Notes: generated from the letters alone by a model not told the origin. Positions 16,661-25,311 are shown, numbered from the stretch's first letter. The stretch: 64,000 nt of DNA from Streptomyces sp. NBC_00335 (GCF_036127095.1 NZ_CP108006.1:682001-746000), one strand, 5' to 3'. Numbers and translations are program-made.

Positions 16661-17785
16661 TTACGGCGCCGGGAGCTCCGCGAAGTCCGCGACCAGGCCG
16701 CGGTGGTGCCCGGTCGTGCCCAGGGCCAGGGAGTCGGCCTTGGCCCGCTTGAGGTAGAGGTGCGCGGGGTGCTCCCAGGTCATGCCGATGCCTCCGTGGA
16801 GCTGCACGCACTCCTCGGCGGCCCGGACCGCCACGCCCGAGCAGTAGGCCTGGGCCACCGCCACCGTGAGCGGCGCGTCGGCGGCGCCGGCGGCGAGGGC
16901 GTCGGCCGCGGCGCGCGCCGCCGCGCGGGCGGAGGCCACGTCGAGCCACAGCCGGGCGAGGCGGTGCTTGACGGCCTGGAAGGAGCCGACGGGGCGGTTG
17001 AACTGGTGGCGGGTGCGCAGGTACGCCACCGTCTCCGTCAGGCACCACTCGGCGATCCCGAGCTGTTCCGAGGCGAGCAGCCCGGCCCCGGAGAGCAGTG
17101 CTCCGGCGATGGCCGCGCGGGCGGTGGCCGGGTCGGCGAGCCGGGTTCCGGCGGCTGCGTCGAGGGTGACGCCGGCCAGGGGGCGGGTCAGGTCCAGCGC
17201 CACGAGCGGGGTCCGGGTGACCCCCGCCGCGTCGGCCGGGACGGCGTACAGCCCGGTGTCGGCGAGGACCAGCAGCACGTCGGCGCAGACGGCGTCGGCG
17301 ACCGAGGTCACGCTCCCGCTCAGCGACCCCGTGCCGGAGTCGCGGACCGGCGCCGGCAGGGGTGCGCCGGGGGCGAGGGTCAGGGGCAGCGCGGGCACGC
17401 AGATGCGGCTGCCCGCCGCGAGCTCCCGTAGGAGGTCCGCGGATTCCGCGCTCTCACAGCCGAGCAGGATCTCCGTCGAAAGGACCGCGCTCGTGAGGTA
17501 CGGGACCGGCGCCGCGGCCCGGCCGAGCTCCTCCAGGACCACGGCCGCCTCCCGGTGGCCGGCCCCCTGTCCGCCCAGCTTCTCCGGTACGAGGAGCCCC
17601 GCCGTGCCGATGTCGGCGGCGAGCACCCGCCACAGGCCGGGGTCGTGGGGGCTGCCGCCCTCGATCCGGTCGAGGACGGCCGCGGGAGCGCAGCGGGCGG
17701 CGAGCAGGGACCGTACCGCCGTACGGAGTTCCTCCTCGGCCTCGGAGTACAGCAGGTCCAGCGGGGCTGCGGCGGGAGAGCTCAT
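16661..17785 (-). CDS. Acyl-CoA dehydrogenase-family protein
   Basis: A 374-residue flavoprotein of the acyl-CoA dehydrogenase superfamily. It has an N-terminal helical domain (LYSEAEEELRTAVRSLLAARC), a middle domain with LVPEKLGGQGAGH, and a C-terminal helical domain with RHQFNRPVGSFQAVKHRLA and CVQLHGGIGMTWEHPAHLYLKRA. It would oxidise an acyl-CoA, alone or as the smaller partner of the neighbouring homologue, as known for paired enzymes of steroid or branched-acid degradation. Its ATG overlaps the stop of the upstream gene (ATGA, 17782-17785). Confidence 0.9.
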   Translation of the reverse strand: MSSPAAAPLDLLYSEAEEELRTAVRSLLAARCAPAAVLDRIEGGSPHDPGLWRVLAADIGTAGLLVPEKLGGQGAGHREAAVVLEELGRAAAPVPYLTSAVLSTEILLGCESAESADLLRELAAGSRICVPALPLTLAPGAPLPAPVRDSGTGSLSGSVTSVADAVCADVLLVLADTGLYAVPADAAGVTRTPLVALDLTRPLAGVTLDAAAGTRLADPATARAAIAGALLSGAGLLASEQLGIAEWCLTETVAYLRTRHQFNRPVGSFQAVKHRLARLWLDVASARAAARAAADALAAGAADAPLTVAVAQAYCSGVAVRAAEECVQLHGGIGMTWEHPAHLYLKRAKADSLALGTTGHHRGLVADFAELPAP

Positions 17786-18975
17786 CGGGCCAGGTCCTTC
17801 CACGCGAGGTCCTTGTCGTCGCGCGGCTCGGCGGGCAGGCCGAGTACGCGTTCGGCGACGATGTTGAGGAGGATTTCGCTGGTGCCGCCCTCGATGCTGT
17901 TGCCCTTGGCGCGGAGGTAGCGGTAACCGGCGTCGCGGCCGGTGAAATCGACGATCTCGGGGCGGCGAAGGGTCCAGTCCTCGTACAACAGGCCTTCTTC
18001 GCCGAGGAGTTCCACCTCCAGCCCGCTGATCTCCTGGTTGAGGCGGGCGAAGGTCAGCTTCATGCCCGAGCCCTCGGGGCCGGGCTGGCCCTGGGCGAGC
18101 TGCTGGCGCAGCCGCTCCCCGGTCAGGCGGGCGACCTCGGCCTCGATCCACAGTTCCAGCAGCCGCCCGTGCAGGTCGTGCGTGCGCAGCTCGGGGCGCT
18201 CGCGCCAGGCCGCGGCGACCGGGGCGATCATGCCGCCCTCGCGCGGGATCCGCATGCCGCCGATGGAGACGCGTTCGTTCATCAGGGTGGTGCGGGCCAC
18301 CGCCCAGCCCTGGCCCACCTCGCCGAGGCGGTGGGCGTCGGGGATCCGGACGCCGGTGAGGAAGACCTCGTTGAACTCGGCCTCGCCGGTGATCTGGCGC
18401 AGCGGGCGCACTTCCACGCCGGGGGCGGTCATATCGCACAGGAAGTAGGTGATGCCCTGGTGCTTGGGCAGCTCCGGGTCGGTGCGGGCGATCAGGATGG
18501 CCCAGCGGGCGGTGTGGGCGCTGGAGGTCCACACCTTCTGGCCGTCCACCACCCAGTCCTCGCCGTCACGGACCGCACGGGTGCCGAGCGCGGCCAGGTC
18601 GGAGCCGGCGCCGGGCTCGCTGAAGAGCTGGCACCAGACCTCCTCGCCGGTCCACAAGGGCCGCAGGAAGCGCCGCTTCTGCTCCTCGGTGCCGTACGCG
18701 AGGATCGTGGGCGCGGCCATGCCGAGGCCGATGCCGATCCGGCGCGGTTGGTTGTCGGGGGCTCCGGCGGCCTCCAGTTCCGCGTCCACGACGGCCTGCA
18801 GGGAGCGGGGCGCACCGAGTCCGCCGAGGCCCTCGGGGTAGTGCACCCAGGCGAGTCCGGCGTCGAAGCGGGCCCACAGGAACGGCCCGCGCGCGGTGGT
18901 GGCGGGCGGGTGCGCGGCGAGCAGTTCCCTCACGCGGGCGCGCACTTGGTCGGCGGTGAGCACGGCGGCCGTCAT
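17782..18975 (-). CDS. Acyl-CoA dehydrogenase-family protein
   Basis: A 397-residue acyl-CoA dehydrogenase. FAD-binding motifs are clear: WCQLFSEPGAGSDLA, WVVDGQKVWTSSAH, and the C-terminal RAKGNSIEGGTSEILLNIVAERVLGLP. It is paired with a second, divergent homologue immediately downstream (4-nt overlap), which suggests a heteromeric enzyme as in cholesterol side-chain FadE pairs; that is inference. Upstream it overlaps the quinone oxidoreductase stop by the same ATGA arrangement. Confidence 0.92.
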   Translation of the reverse strand: MTAAVLTADQVRARVRELLAAHPPATTARGPFLWARFDAGLAWVHYPEGLGGLGAPRSLQAVVDAELEAAGAPDNQPRRIGIGLGMAAPTILAYGTEEQKRRFLRPLWTGEEVWCQLFSEPGAGSDLAALGTRAVRDGEDWVVDGQKVWTSSAHTARWAILIARTDPELPKHQGITYFLCDMTAPGVEVRPLRQITGEAEFNEVFLTGVRIPDAHRLGEVGQGWAVARTTLMNERVSIGGMRIPREGGMIAPVAAAWRERPELRTHDLHGRLLELWIEAEVARLTGERLRQQLAQGQPGPEGSGMKLTFARLNQEISGLEVELLGEEGLLYEDWTLRRPEIVDFTGRDAGYRYLRAKGNSIEGGTSEILLNIVAERVLGLPAEPRDDKDLAWKDLAR

Positions 18976-19970
18976 CGGGAACCTCCTGCGGGTGAGCCGA
19001 GCAGCACGGTGTCCAGGGCCGGTACGACGACCAGCCGGCCGGTGGTGGTCCCGTCGGCGAGGCGCTGCACGGCGTCCGCGGCGCCGGCGAGCGGCACCCG
19101 CTCGCTGACCAGCGGTTTGATGGAGCCCTCGGCGGCGAGCCGGGTGAGCTCGGCGTGGCAGGCGGCGATCGCGGCCGGGTCCTTGGCGGCGTACAGGCCC
19201 CAATGGAGGCCGAGGATGGCGTAGTTCTTGACGAGGGCGTGGTTCAGCGCGGGCGCGGGGATGGTGCCGCTCGCGAAGCCGACCACGATGATCCGGCCTT
19301 CGAAGGCCACGCACTTGGCCGAGGCGGTGTAGGCCTCGCCGCCGACCGGGTCGTAGACCACGTCGGCCCCGCGTCCGCCGGTGAACTCCTTGACGCGGGC
19401 CACCAGTTCCTCGCTGGTGCGGTCGATGACGAGATCGCAGCCGAGCTCTTCGGCGGCGCGCACCTTGGCCTTGCCGCCGACGACCCCGATGACGGTGGCT
19501 CCGGCGGCCTTGCCGAGCTGCACGGCCGCGCTGCCGACGCCGCCCGCGGCGGCGTGCACGAGGAGGGTCTCGCCGGCCTGGAGCCGGGCCCTGCGGTGCA
19601 GGCCGAACCAGCCCGTCTGGTAGCCAATGTGCAGGGCGGCCGCCTCGGCGTCGTCGAGGGTGTCCGGGGCGGGGAGCAGGGCGCGCGCGGGGGCGGTGAC
19701 GTACTCGGCGAAGCCGCCGTGCGGCAGGCTCGGATTGGCGATGACGCGGCGGCCGTCATCGGTCTCGCCGCAGATCTCTACGCCCGGGGTGAAGGGGAGC
19801 GGCGGGCGGATCTGGTACTGGCCGCGCACGAGCAGCGCGTCGGGGAAGTTGACGTTGGCGGCGAGCACCTTGAGCCTCACCTCGCCCTCGCCGGGCACCG
19901 GTTCGGGCACCTCTTCGAGGCGCATCGCCTCGCGGGGCTCGCCGGGGGTGTGTACTCGCCATGCCTGCAT
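18972..19970 (-). CDS. NADPH:quinone oxidoreductase-family (MDR) protein
   Basis: A 332-residue zinc-independent medium-chain dehydrogenase/reductase. It shows FPDALLVRGQYQIRPPLPFTPG, the nucleotide-binding HAAAGGVGSAAVQLGKAAGATVIG, DVVYDPVGGEAY and LRWG-like GLHWGLYA. No structural or catalytic zinc cysteines are present, as expected for the quinone reductase branch. It is the first gene of a three-gene unit with two acyl-CoA dehydrogenases, joined by 4-nt overlaps. It may reduce an enoyl or quinone intermediate of the same acyl pathway. Confidence 0.9.
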   Translation of the reverse strand: MQAWRVHTPGEPREAMRLEEVPEPVPGEGEVRLKVLAANVNFPDALLVRGQYQIRPPLPFTPGVEICGETDDGRRVIANPSLPHGGFAEYVTAPARALLPAPDTLDDAEAAALHIGYQTGWFGLHRRARLQAGETLLVHAAAGGVGSAAVQLGKAAGATVIGVVGGKAKVRAAEELGCDLVIDRTSEELVARVKEFTGGRGADVVYDPVGGEAYTASAKCVAFEGRIIVVGFASGTIPAPALNHALVKNYAILGLHWGLYAAKDPAAIAACHAELTRLAAEGSIKPLVSERVPLAGAADAVQRLADGTTTGRLVVVPALDTVLLGSPAGGSR

Positions 19971-20012
19971 CCGGGGCCTCCAGCCGCCGACGGGGAACCA
20001 CGCCTCGCGGGC

Positions 20013-20042
20013 ATACTAAGCGGTCGCTTGCAGCTCTGGGAA
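20013..20042 (-). promoter_or_regulatory. Promoter and TetR-type operator of the acyl-CoA dehydrogenase operon
   Basis: On the minus strand, -10 TAGTAT occupies 20018-20013, with a weaker TTCCCA at 20042-20037 as -35. The inverted repeat AAGCGGTCGCTT (20018-20029), inside TACTAAGCG...CGCTTGCA, overlaps the promoter. AAGCG-N2-CGCTT sites are typical of TetR regulators of fatty-acid and CoA-ester genes in actinomycetes. No such regulator is adjacent. Confidence 0.5.
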
Positions 20043-20249
20043 CCGGTGGGACGGGATGGAATCCCGGCGGGAGCCCCGACGGGATTCCGAACCGGAACCC
20101 GGCGGGAGTCCGGAGCGGGCCCGGTGGACCGGGATCCTCCGCAACCACTCCCGTAAATCCGGCCACTTCCCGCACACCTTCGGGCAGCATGTGGCGTGCA
20201 CGTGTCATGACTTAACGGGGAACAGCACAAGTCCAGGGGGAACCACCAC

Positions 20250-21374
20250 ATGAGAAGAAGCATGTCCGCGACCGCCGCCGCCGCCGTCCTGGCGGGTCTG
20301 GTCACCGCGGCGGGCCCGGCCGCGGCCGCCGAGGCGAAGTGCACGCCGAAGATACAGGTACTGGGACATCTGGCGCCCGACACCTACGTCGCGGGCGGTG
20401 CACCGACGCAGGGGGTCCTGGATCTCGGCACGGGCAAACTCTCCGTCGGCTTCTCCGGCAACAAGCCGGTGTACTGGACCGGCACCAGGCTCCACCGGGT
20501 CCCGCTGGGCGATGCCACCCGCACGGGCGAGGTGATCGCCGTCAACCGGAGCGGTCTGATGCTGGGCCGGGTGACGGGCGAGACCGGTTACCTCTTCACC
20601 TACCGGGCCGGGGACGCGGCGGTCACCCCGCTGCCGGGCAGCGGCTGGCCGGGCATCGAGGCCGACGTCAACGACGCCGGATACGTCGTCTCCACCACCG
20701 TGCAGGGAATCGGCACGGTCTGGAAGGACGGCCTGAAGGTGCGGGAGCTCCCGCTGCCCGCCGACAGCGGCCCCGGGACGCGGATCAAGACGGTCACCGC
20801 CGTCAACACCGCGGGCGACGTCCTGGGCCTGGCGGAGCAGGACTACGAGGTGCCCGAGACGGGCCAGCACAAGTGGTGGAACTATCCGCTGATCTGGCCC
20901 GCGGACGGCTCGCCCGCCCGCGCCCTGGCGCCGAGCGGCGGCGGCGGGTTCGAGGACAGCTACGTACAGGACATGGACGAGAGCGGCCGGGTCGTCGGCT
21001 ACAACTGGCTCGGCCCGTGGTACGAGTACAAGCCGTTCGTCTGGACCCCGCCGCACACCGGCCCCGCCTCCTCCCCCGGGGTGCTGAACACGCACCCGTA
21101 CGGCACCTTCGAGGCGATCAGCCCGACGACCGGCGTGAGCGTCGGCACGGCCAAGTTCCACCCGGAATCGCAGACCCTGCCCGACCAGGCGCAGCTGTGG
21201 CCCGGCTCCGGTCCTGTCCTCGCGCTTCCCCGGCTGTCGGCGAACGGCGCCAGCACGGCGGAGGCCGTCTCCGACGGCGACCGGGTCGGCGGATCGGCCG
21301 TGAACGCGAACGGCAAGCTCAGGCCGGTCATCTGGACCTGCGCGAGCAAGCAGGCGTACCTGCCGCAGCCGTAG
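20250..21374 (+). CDS. Secreted repeat protein, HAF-like/propeller fold
   Basis: A 374-residue exported protein: a signal peptide (residues 1-31, AGPAAAAEA) then repeats of the form [VI]NxxGxVxG around short beta strands: AVNRSGLMLGRV, DVNDAGYVVSTT, AVNTAGDVLGLA, DMDESGRVVGYN, VNANGKLRPVIW. This matches extracellular HAF-type repeat proteins, which probably form a beta-propeller. Two cysteines (KCTPK near the mature N-terminus, WTCASK near the end) could staple the ring closed. Function unknown. Confidence 0.72.
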   Translation: MRRSMSATAAAAVLAGLVTAAGPAAAAEAKCTPKIQVLGHLAPDTYVAGGAPTQGVLDLGTGKLSVGFSGNKPVYWTGTRLHRVPLGDATRTGEVIAVNRSGLMLGRVTGETGYLFTYRAGDAAVTPLPGSGWPGIEADVNDAGYVVSTTVQGIGTVWKDGLKVRELPLPADSGPGTRIKTVTAVNTAGDVLGLAEQDYEVPETGQHKWWNYPLIWPADGSPARALAPSGGGGFEDSYVQDMDESGRVVGYNWLGPWYEYKPFVWTPPHTGPASSPGVLNTHPYGTFEAISPTTGVSVGTAKFHPESQTLPDQAQLWPGSGPVLALPRLSANGASTAEAVSDGDRVGGSAVNANGKLRPVIWTCASKQAYLPQP

Positions 21375-21394
21375 GGTCCGGCGACGGGACCCAG

Positions 21395-21459
21395 GCGCAG
21401 GGCCCCGCCGTAAGACCCGGCCATAGGGCCCAGCCATAGGGCCCAGCCGCAGGCCCCGG
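21395..21459. repeat. 13-bp degenerate tandem repeat, five units
   Basis: Two identical CCATAGGGCCCAG units (21421-21433, 21434-21446) are flanked by degenerate copies at 21395-21407, 21408-21420 and 21447-21459. The array lies just after the stop of the secreted repeat protein and is not coding. Confidence 0.75.
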
Positions 21460-21516
21460 AAGCGGCCGGTGTTGCGGCCATGGCGATCTGAGCGTGCGCA
21501 CGCTATCGATGGCGCC

Positions 21517-22416
21517 ATGGAAAACGCTCCGCGCGGTCTGCCCGCGCCTCCGCCGCTCGGTTCCGCCGCCCTGCCGCCCGGCACGTTCACCGGCCGGGCG
21601 GTGCTCGTGACCGGCGGCGGGACCGGGCTGGGCAAGGCCATCGCCACCGAGTTCGCACGGCTCGGCGCGGATCTGGTGATCGCCGGCCGCCGGATCGAGC
21701 AGTTGAAGTCGGCTCAGGAAGAGCTGGCGGCCGTGCCCGGAGCGGGCCGGGTGACGGCCGCCGTCTGCGACATCCGCGACCCCGAGCGGGTCGCGGAGGT
21801 CTTCGACGCGGCCGGGGCGGCCTTCGGCGGCGTCCCGGACGTGCTCGTCAACAACGCGGCCGCCAACTTCCCCTGCCCGGCCGAGGACTTGTCCCCCAAC
21901 GCCTGGCGGGCGGTGGTCGACATCACCCTGACCGGCACCTGGTTCGTGACCCGGGAGTTCGGCCGCCGCCACCTCGCCGCGGGCAGCGCCGGGTCCATCG
22001 TGAACATCGGCGCCTCGTACGCCTGGACCGGCGGGCCGGGCTACGCGCACAGCGCCGCCGCCAAGGCGGGGGTGAAGAACCTCGTCGAGACGCTCGCCGT
22101 CGAGTGGGGCCCGTACGGCATCCAGATCAACGGCCTGGTCCCCGGGCTGTTCCCGCACGCGGACATGACCGAGGACATCCGGGGCGGGCTGGAGCGGGCC
22201 GCCCCGGACGACAAGGACGCCCGGCAGCCCGCCCTGCGGGTCGGCGCACCGCGCGAACTGGGCTGGGCCGCCACCTTCCTGGCCTCGCCCTACGCCCGCT
22301 TCATCACCGGCCACACCCTGGTGGTGGACGGGGCGAACTGGCAGCGGCGCTCGCTCGTCAACCCCGAAGTGGTGCCGGTGCGCGAGCAGTTGGGGCGGGG
22401 GCCGTTCACTGCGTGA
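21517..22416 (+). CDS. SDR-family oxidoreductase, 2,4-dienoyl-CoA reductase-like
   Basis: A 299-residue short-chain dehydrogenase starting MENAPRGLPAP. The Rossmann motif is VLVTGGGTGLGKAIATEF, followed by LVNNAAANFPCPAEDLS, and the C-terminal GHTLVVDGANWQRR. NFPCPAEDL and the lack of a canonical YxxxK (GYAHSAAAKAG in its place) resemble the peroxisomal-type 2,4-dienoyl-CoA reductases, which use Asp/Lys chemistry. It therefore probably reduces unsaturated acyl-CoA with NADPH. The gene overlaps the 3' end of the convergent SRPBCC gene by 11 bp. Confidence 0.82.
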   Translation: MENAPRGLPAPPPLGSAALPPGTFTGRAVLVTGGGTGLGKAIATEFARLGADLVIAGRRIEQLKSAQEELAAVPGAGRVTAAVCDIRDPERVAEVFDAAGAAFGGVPDVLVNNAAANFPCPAEDLSPNAWRAVVDITLTGTWFVTREFGRRHLAAGSAGSIVNIGASYAWTGGPGYAHSAAAKAGVKNLVETLAVEWGPYGIQINGLVPGLFPHADMTEDIRGGLERAAPDDKDARQPALRVGAPRELGWAATFLASPYARFITGHTLVVDGANWQRRSLVNPEVVPVREQLGRGPFTA

Positions 22417-22877
22417 AGTGCCCGCGGAGCGCGGCCAGCCCACCGCCGTAGGTGCCCTCGCCGAAGATCTCCTCGACCTGGGCCGCGACGGCCTCGTCCG
22501 CGAGGTAGCGGGCGGACCAGACGATCTCACTGCCGAGCGGGTGGGGGCGTACGGCCAGGGTGGCGACGTACTCCCGGAGCGGGAGCAGGCTCTCCACCAC
22601 GGCGTACGAGTACGCGCGCGGCGGGGTCCCGGTCGAGCAGCTCCTCGCGGGCGACGACCGTCCCCTCGATGCTGAAGACCCGTACGGCTCCCGGCTGTTC
22701 GGGGTCGCTCCCGCCCTCGATGACGGCCTTGGGTACGTACGGGTGCCACGCGTCGAGCGCGCCGAACCGGCCGACGAGCTCCCAGACGGCGTCCGGGGCG
22801 GCCGGGACGACGGCGGTCCTGACCAGTTCGCGGGCGGTCACGGCGGGTCCGGAGCCCCCGGACTGCTCGGCGCTCAC
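22406..22877 (-). pseudogene. SRPBCC-family protein, frameshifted
   Basis: Two frames together make one polyketide cyclase/START-like protein. The first, from GTG 22877, encodes TARELVRTAVVPAAPDAVWELVGRFGALDAWHPYVPKAVIEGG and the following SIEGTVVAREELLDRDPAAR. The second encodes YSYAVVESLLPLREYVATLAV and ends SARYLADEAVAAQVEEIFGEG. They join only with a +1 shift in the CGCGCGCGG run at 22613-22621. The start overlaps the stop of the upstream dehydrogenase (GTGA). It may be a recent mutation or a sequencing error. Confidence 0.75.
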
Positions 22878-23650
22878 CAGGCACCGTCCCCGCGCAGCAC
22901 GGCGTCGGCCCCGCCGTCGATGAAGACGACCTGGCCGGTGACGTGGGTGTTGTCGGGGGCGGTGAGCCAGTCCAGCAGCGGGGCGACCTGTTCGGCGGTG
23001 GCGTGGCCGTGCAGGGGCATCGGCACGCTCGCGTCGACCACCTCGCGCATGCCCGCGTCGGCGAGGAGCGGGGCCGTCATGGGGGTGGTGATGGTGCCCG
23101 GGGCGATGGCGTTGAGCGGGATCCCCGCGCCCGCCCAGTCGGCGGTGGGCGCGGTGCGGCGGATCCAGCGGGCCACGGCGGCCTTGGTGGATCCGTAGAC
23201 GAGGTGGCCCTCGCCGCGCGCGACGGCGGCCGCGGCGGCTTCGGCGGCCGCCTCCTCGTCGCCGGCGAGAGCGGCGTCGACGATGGCGGGGTCGGCGGGG
23301 TGGATCGAGGCCACGGAGGAGACGACGACGGCGCGGGGGTCGGATCCCGCGGCGAGCAGCGGGCGCAGGCCCTCCAGGGTGGCGACGGCTCCGAAGTGGT
23401 TGACCCGGACGGTCAGCGGATCGAAGGCGGCGATGCCGGCGCAGGCGACGACGGCGTCCAGGCGGCCGCCGGTGCGTTCGGTGGTGCGGGCGACGAGCGC
23501 GGCGCGGCCGGCGGCGGTGGCGAGGTCGGCCTCTATGTCGGCGCCCTCGAGGTCGGCGCCGATGACGGTGTGGCCCTGGGCGCGAAGCCGGTCGGCGGTG
23601 GCGCGGCCGATGCCGGAGGCGGCGCCGGTGACGAGGTAGGTACGAGTCAT
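22874..23650 (-). CDS. SDR-family oxidoreductase
   Basis: A 258-residue short-chain dehydrogenase with TYLVTGAASGIGRATADRL, the active-site strand VVVSSVASIHPA, catalytic YGSTKAAVARW (YxxxK) and a C-terminal GQVVFIDGGADAVL. It is close to the NAD(P)H-dependent 3-alpha-hydroxysteroid dehydrogenase type, judged by the long insertion between the catalytic Ser and Tyr (about 40 residues, alanine/glutamate rich). It is divergent from the TetR gene and 4-nt-coupled to the SRPBCC gene; the likely repressor sits opposite. Confidence 0.88.
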   Translation of the reverse strand: MTRTYLVTGAASGIGRATADRLRAQGHTVIGADLEGADIEADLATAAGRAALVARTTERTGGRLDAVVACAGIAAFDPLTVRVNHFGAVATLEGLRPLLAAGSDPRAVVVSSVASIHPADPAIVDAALAGDEEAAAEAAAAAVARGEGHLVYGSTKAAVARWIRRTAPTADWAGAGIPLNAIAPGTITTPMTAPLLADAGMREVVDASVPMPLHGHATAEQVAPLLDWLTAPDNTHVTGQVVFIDGGADAVLRGDGAW

Positions 23651-23670
23651 GGATGGCACGGTACGCCTTC

Positions 23671-23705
23671 GTGGCACGACATGCCACAGTGCGATCGTGT
23701 GGCAC
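23671..23705. promoter_or_regulatory. Inverted-repeat operator between SDR and TetR genes
   Basis: GTGGCA at 23671-23676 pairs with TGCCAC at 23682-23687 (5-nt centre), and TGCCACA at 23682-23688 pairs with TGTGGCA at 23698-23704. The overlapping palindromes are typical of TetR autoregulation and lie 21 bp before the SDR start. Confidence 0.5.
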
Positions 23706-23736
23706 ATTGGCCCCATCTACCCCTGGAGGTGTTGCG

Positions 23737-24339
23737 GTGAGCACGGCGAGTACGGGCCGCCCGTCCTTGACGGAGCGGCGCAGGGAGGCGACGCGGTACG
23801 AGATCGCGGAGGCCGCGGCCGCACTGTTCTCGGAGCGGGGGTACGAGGCCACGACGGTCGACGACATCGCGCGGGCGGCCGGCATCTCGCTGCGCACCTT
23901 CTACCGGTACTGCCCGGCCAAGGAGGACGCGCTGACCCCGGTCCTCACCGCCGGGGTCGCCACCCTGGTGGAGGAACTCGCCCTGCGTCCCGCGGAGGAG
24001 CACCTCACCGAGGCCGCACAGGCCGCCTTCACCATCGCGACGGCGGGCGCGCGCTACGAGGAGCCCGGACAGACGGTCCGCCTCATCCAGGTGATGAGCC
24101 GCGTCCCGGAGATCCGGCTGCGCTGGCTGGCGGCCGCCCGCGCGATGCAGGACCGCCTGGTGCCGGTCCTCGCCGCCCGTACGGGCCGCCCTGAAGCTGC
24201 CCTGGAGACCCGCCTGTTGGCGGCCGTACTCATCGACGCGGTCACCGTCGCCCTCGAACACTGGGCCGCCGAGGACGGCCGCGAACCGCTCCCGGCGGTT
24301 TCGGCCCGCGCCCTCTCCCTGCTGCGCCTGGCGGAGTAG
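23737..24339 (+). CDS. TetR-family transcriptional regulator
   Basis: A 200-residue TetR protein. The DNA-binding domain is ATRYEIAEAAAALFSERGYEATTVDDIARAAGISLRTFYRYCPAKEDAL, followed by a helical ligand domain. GTG 23737 has GGAGG seven bases upstream, which settles the start within a longer open frame. It is divergent from the SDR/SRPBCC pair with overlapping palindromes between, so it most likely represses them. The ligand is unknown, probably the SDR substrate or product. Confidence 0.9.
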   Translation: MSTASTGRPSLTERRREATRYEIAEAAAALFSERGYEATTVDDIARAAGISLRTFYRYCPAKEDALTPVLTAGVATLVEELALRPAEEHLTEAAQAAFTIATAGARYEEPGQTVRLIQVMSRVPEIRLRWLAAARAMQDRLVPVLAARTGRPEAALETRLLAAVLIDAVTVALEHWAAEDGREPLPAVSARALSLLRLAE

Positions 24340-24372
24340 CGGGGACCTGCCGTGGGGCGCGTACGCGCCGCG

Positions 24373-25311
24373 TCAGCCGAAGCTGCGGCGGTAGGCGTGC
24401 GGGCTGACGCCGGTGGTCTTCTTGAACCGGTCGCGGAAGGACGTGGGCGAACCGAAGCCGACCTGGGCGCCGATGCGTTCGACGGAGTGCCGGGTGGTCT
24501 CCAGGAGGTGCTGGGCCTGGCGGATGCGGGCGCGGTGGAGCCACTGGAGCGGGGTGGTGCCGGTCTGGTCCCGGAAGCGGCGCATCAGGGTCCGGGTGCT
24601 GGTTCCGGCGTGGGCGGCGATCTCGGCGAGGGTGAGATCGGAGCCGAGGTTGTCCTGCAGCCAGACCAGCAGCGGTTCGAGGGCCGAACCCCGGGGGGTG
24701 GGTGCGTAATCGTGGACGATGAACTGCGCCTGTCCGCCCTCGCGTTCCAGGGGCATGACGGACAGCCGGGCGGCGTCGGCGGCGACGGCCGAGCCGTAGT
24801 CGCGGCGAATCATGTGCAGGCACAGGTCCAGGCCCGCGGCGGCGCCCGCCGAGGTGAGGATCTGGCCGTTGTCGACGTACAGGACGTCCGGGTCGACCTC
24901 GATGTCCGGGTGGGTCTCGGCCAGGAGGCCGGCCACGATCCAGTGGGTGGTGGCACGCAGGCCGTCGAGTAGCCCGGTCGCGGCCAGGGGGAAGGTGCCC
25001 GAGCAGATGGAGGCGATGCGCGTGCCGTTGGCGGCGGCCGCGCGCAGCGCGTCGCGGACGGCGGGGGCGAGCGGGGCCTCGGGGTCGGCGGTACCGGGAA
25101 CGATGATCGTGTCCGCGGCGTCGAGCCCTTCCAGTCCCCAGGGCGCGCGCAGGGTGAAGGTTCCCGCATCGATCTCCGGCCGCTCGGCGCAGACGCGGAT
25201 CTGGTAGCCGGGGCGTCCGTCCGGGAGGCGGGTGCGGGTGAAGATCTCGATCGGGGTGGCCAGATCGAAGGGGATCACCCGGTCCAGCGCGAGGACGGCG
25301 ACGGTGTGCAT
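24373..25311 (-). CDS. GlxA-family (DJ-1/PfpI plus AraC) transcriptional regulator
   Basis: A 312-residue regulator starting MHTVAVLALDRVIPFDLATP. Residues 1-180 are a DJ-1/PfpI-like amidotransferase fold with the cysteine in ASICSGTFPLAATGLL. The C-terminal 100 residues are an AraC double helix-turn-helix: LTLAEIAAHAGTSTRTLMRRF and RIGAQVGFGSPTSFRDRFKKTTGVSPHAYRR. GlxA proteins usually control nitrogen or small-molecule catabolism. It is divergent from a PfpI-type enzyme gene, with a CACTAGTG palindrome between. An upstream in-frame ATG at 25332 is possible. Confidence 0.92.
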   Translation of the reverse strand: MHTVAVLALDRVIPFDLATPIEIFTRTRLPDGRPGYQIRVCAERPEIDAGTFTLRAPWGLEGLDAADTIIVPGTADPEAPLAPAVRDALRAAAANGTRIASICSGTFPLAATGLLDGLRATTHWIVAGLLAETHPDIEVDPDVLYVDNGQILTSAGAAAGLDLCLHMIRRDYGSAVAADAARLSVMPLEREGGQAQFIVHDYAPTPRGSALEPLLVWLQDNLGSDLTLAEIAAHAGTSTRTLMRRFRDQTGTTPLQWLHRARIRQAQHLLETTRHSVERIGAQVGFGSPTSFRDRFKKTTGVSPHAYRRSFG

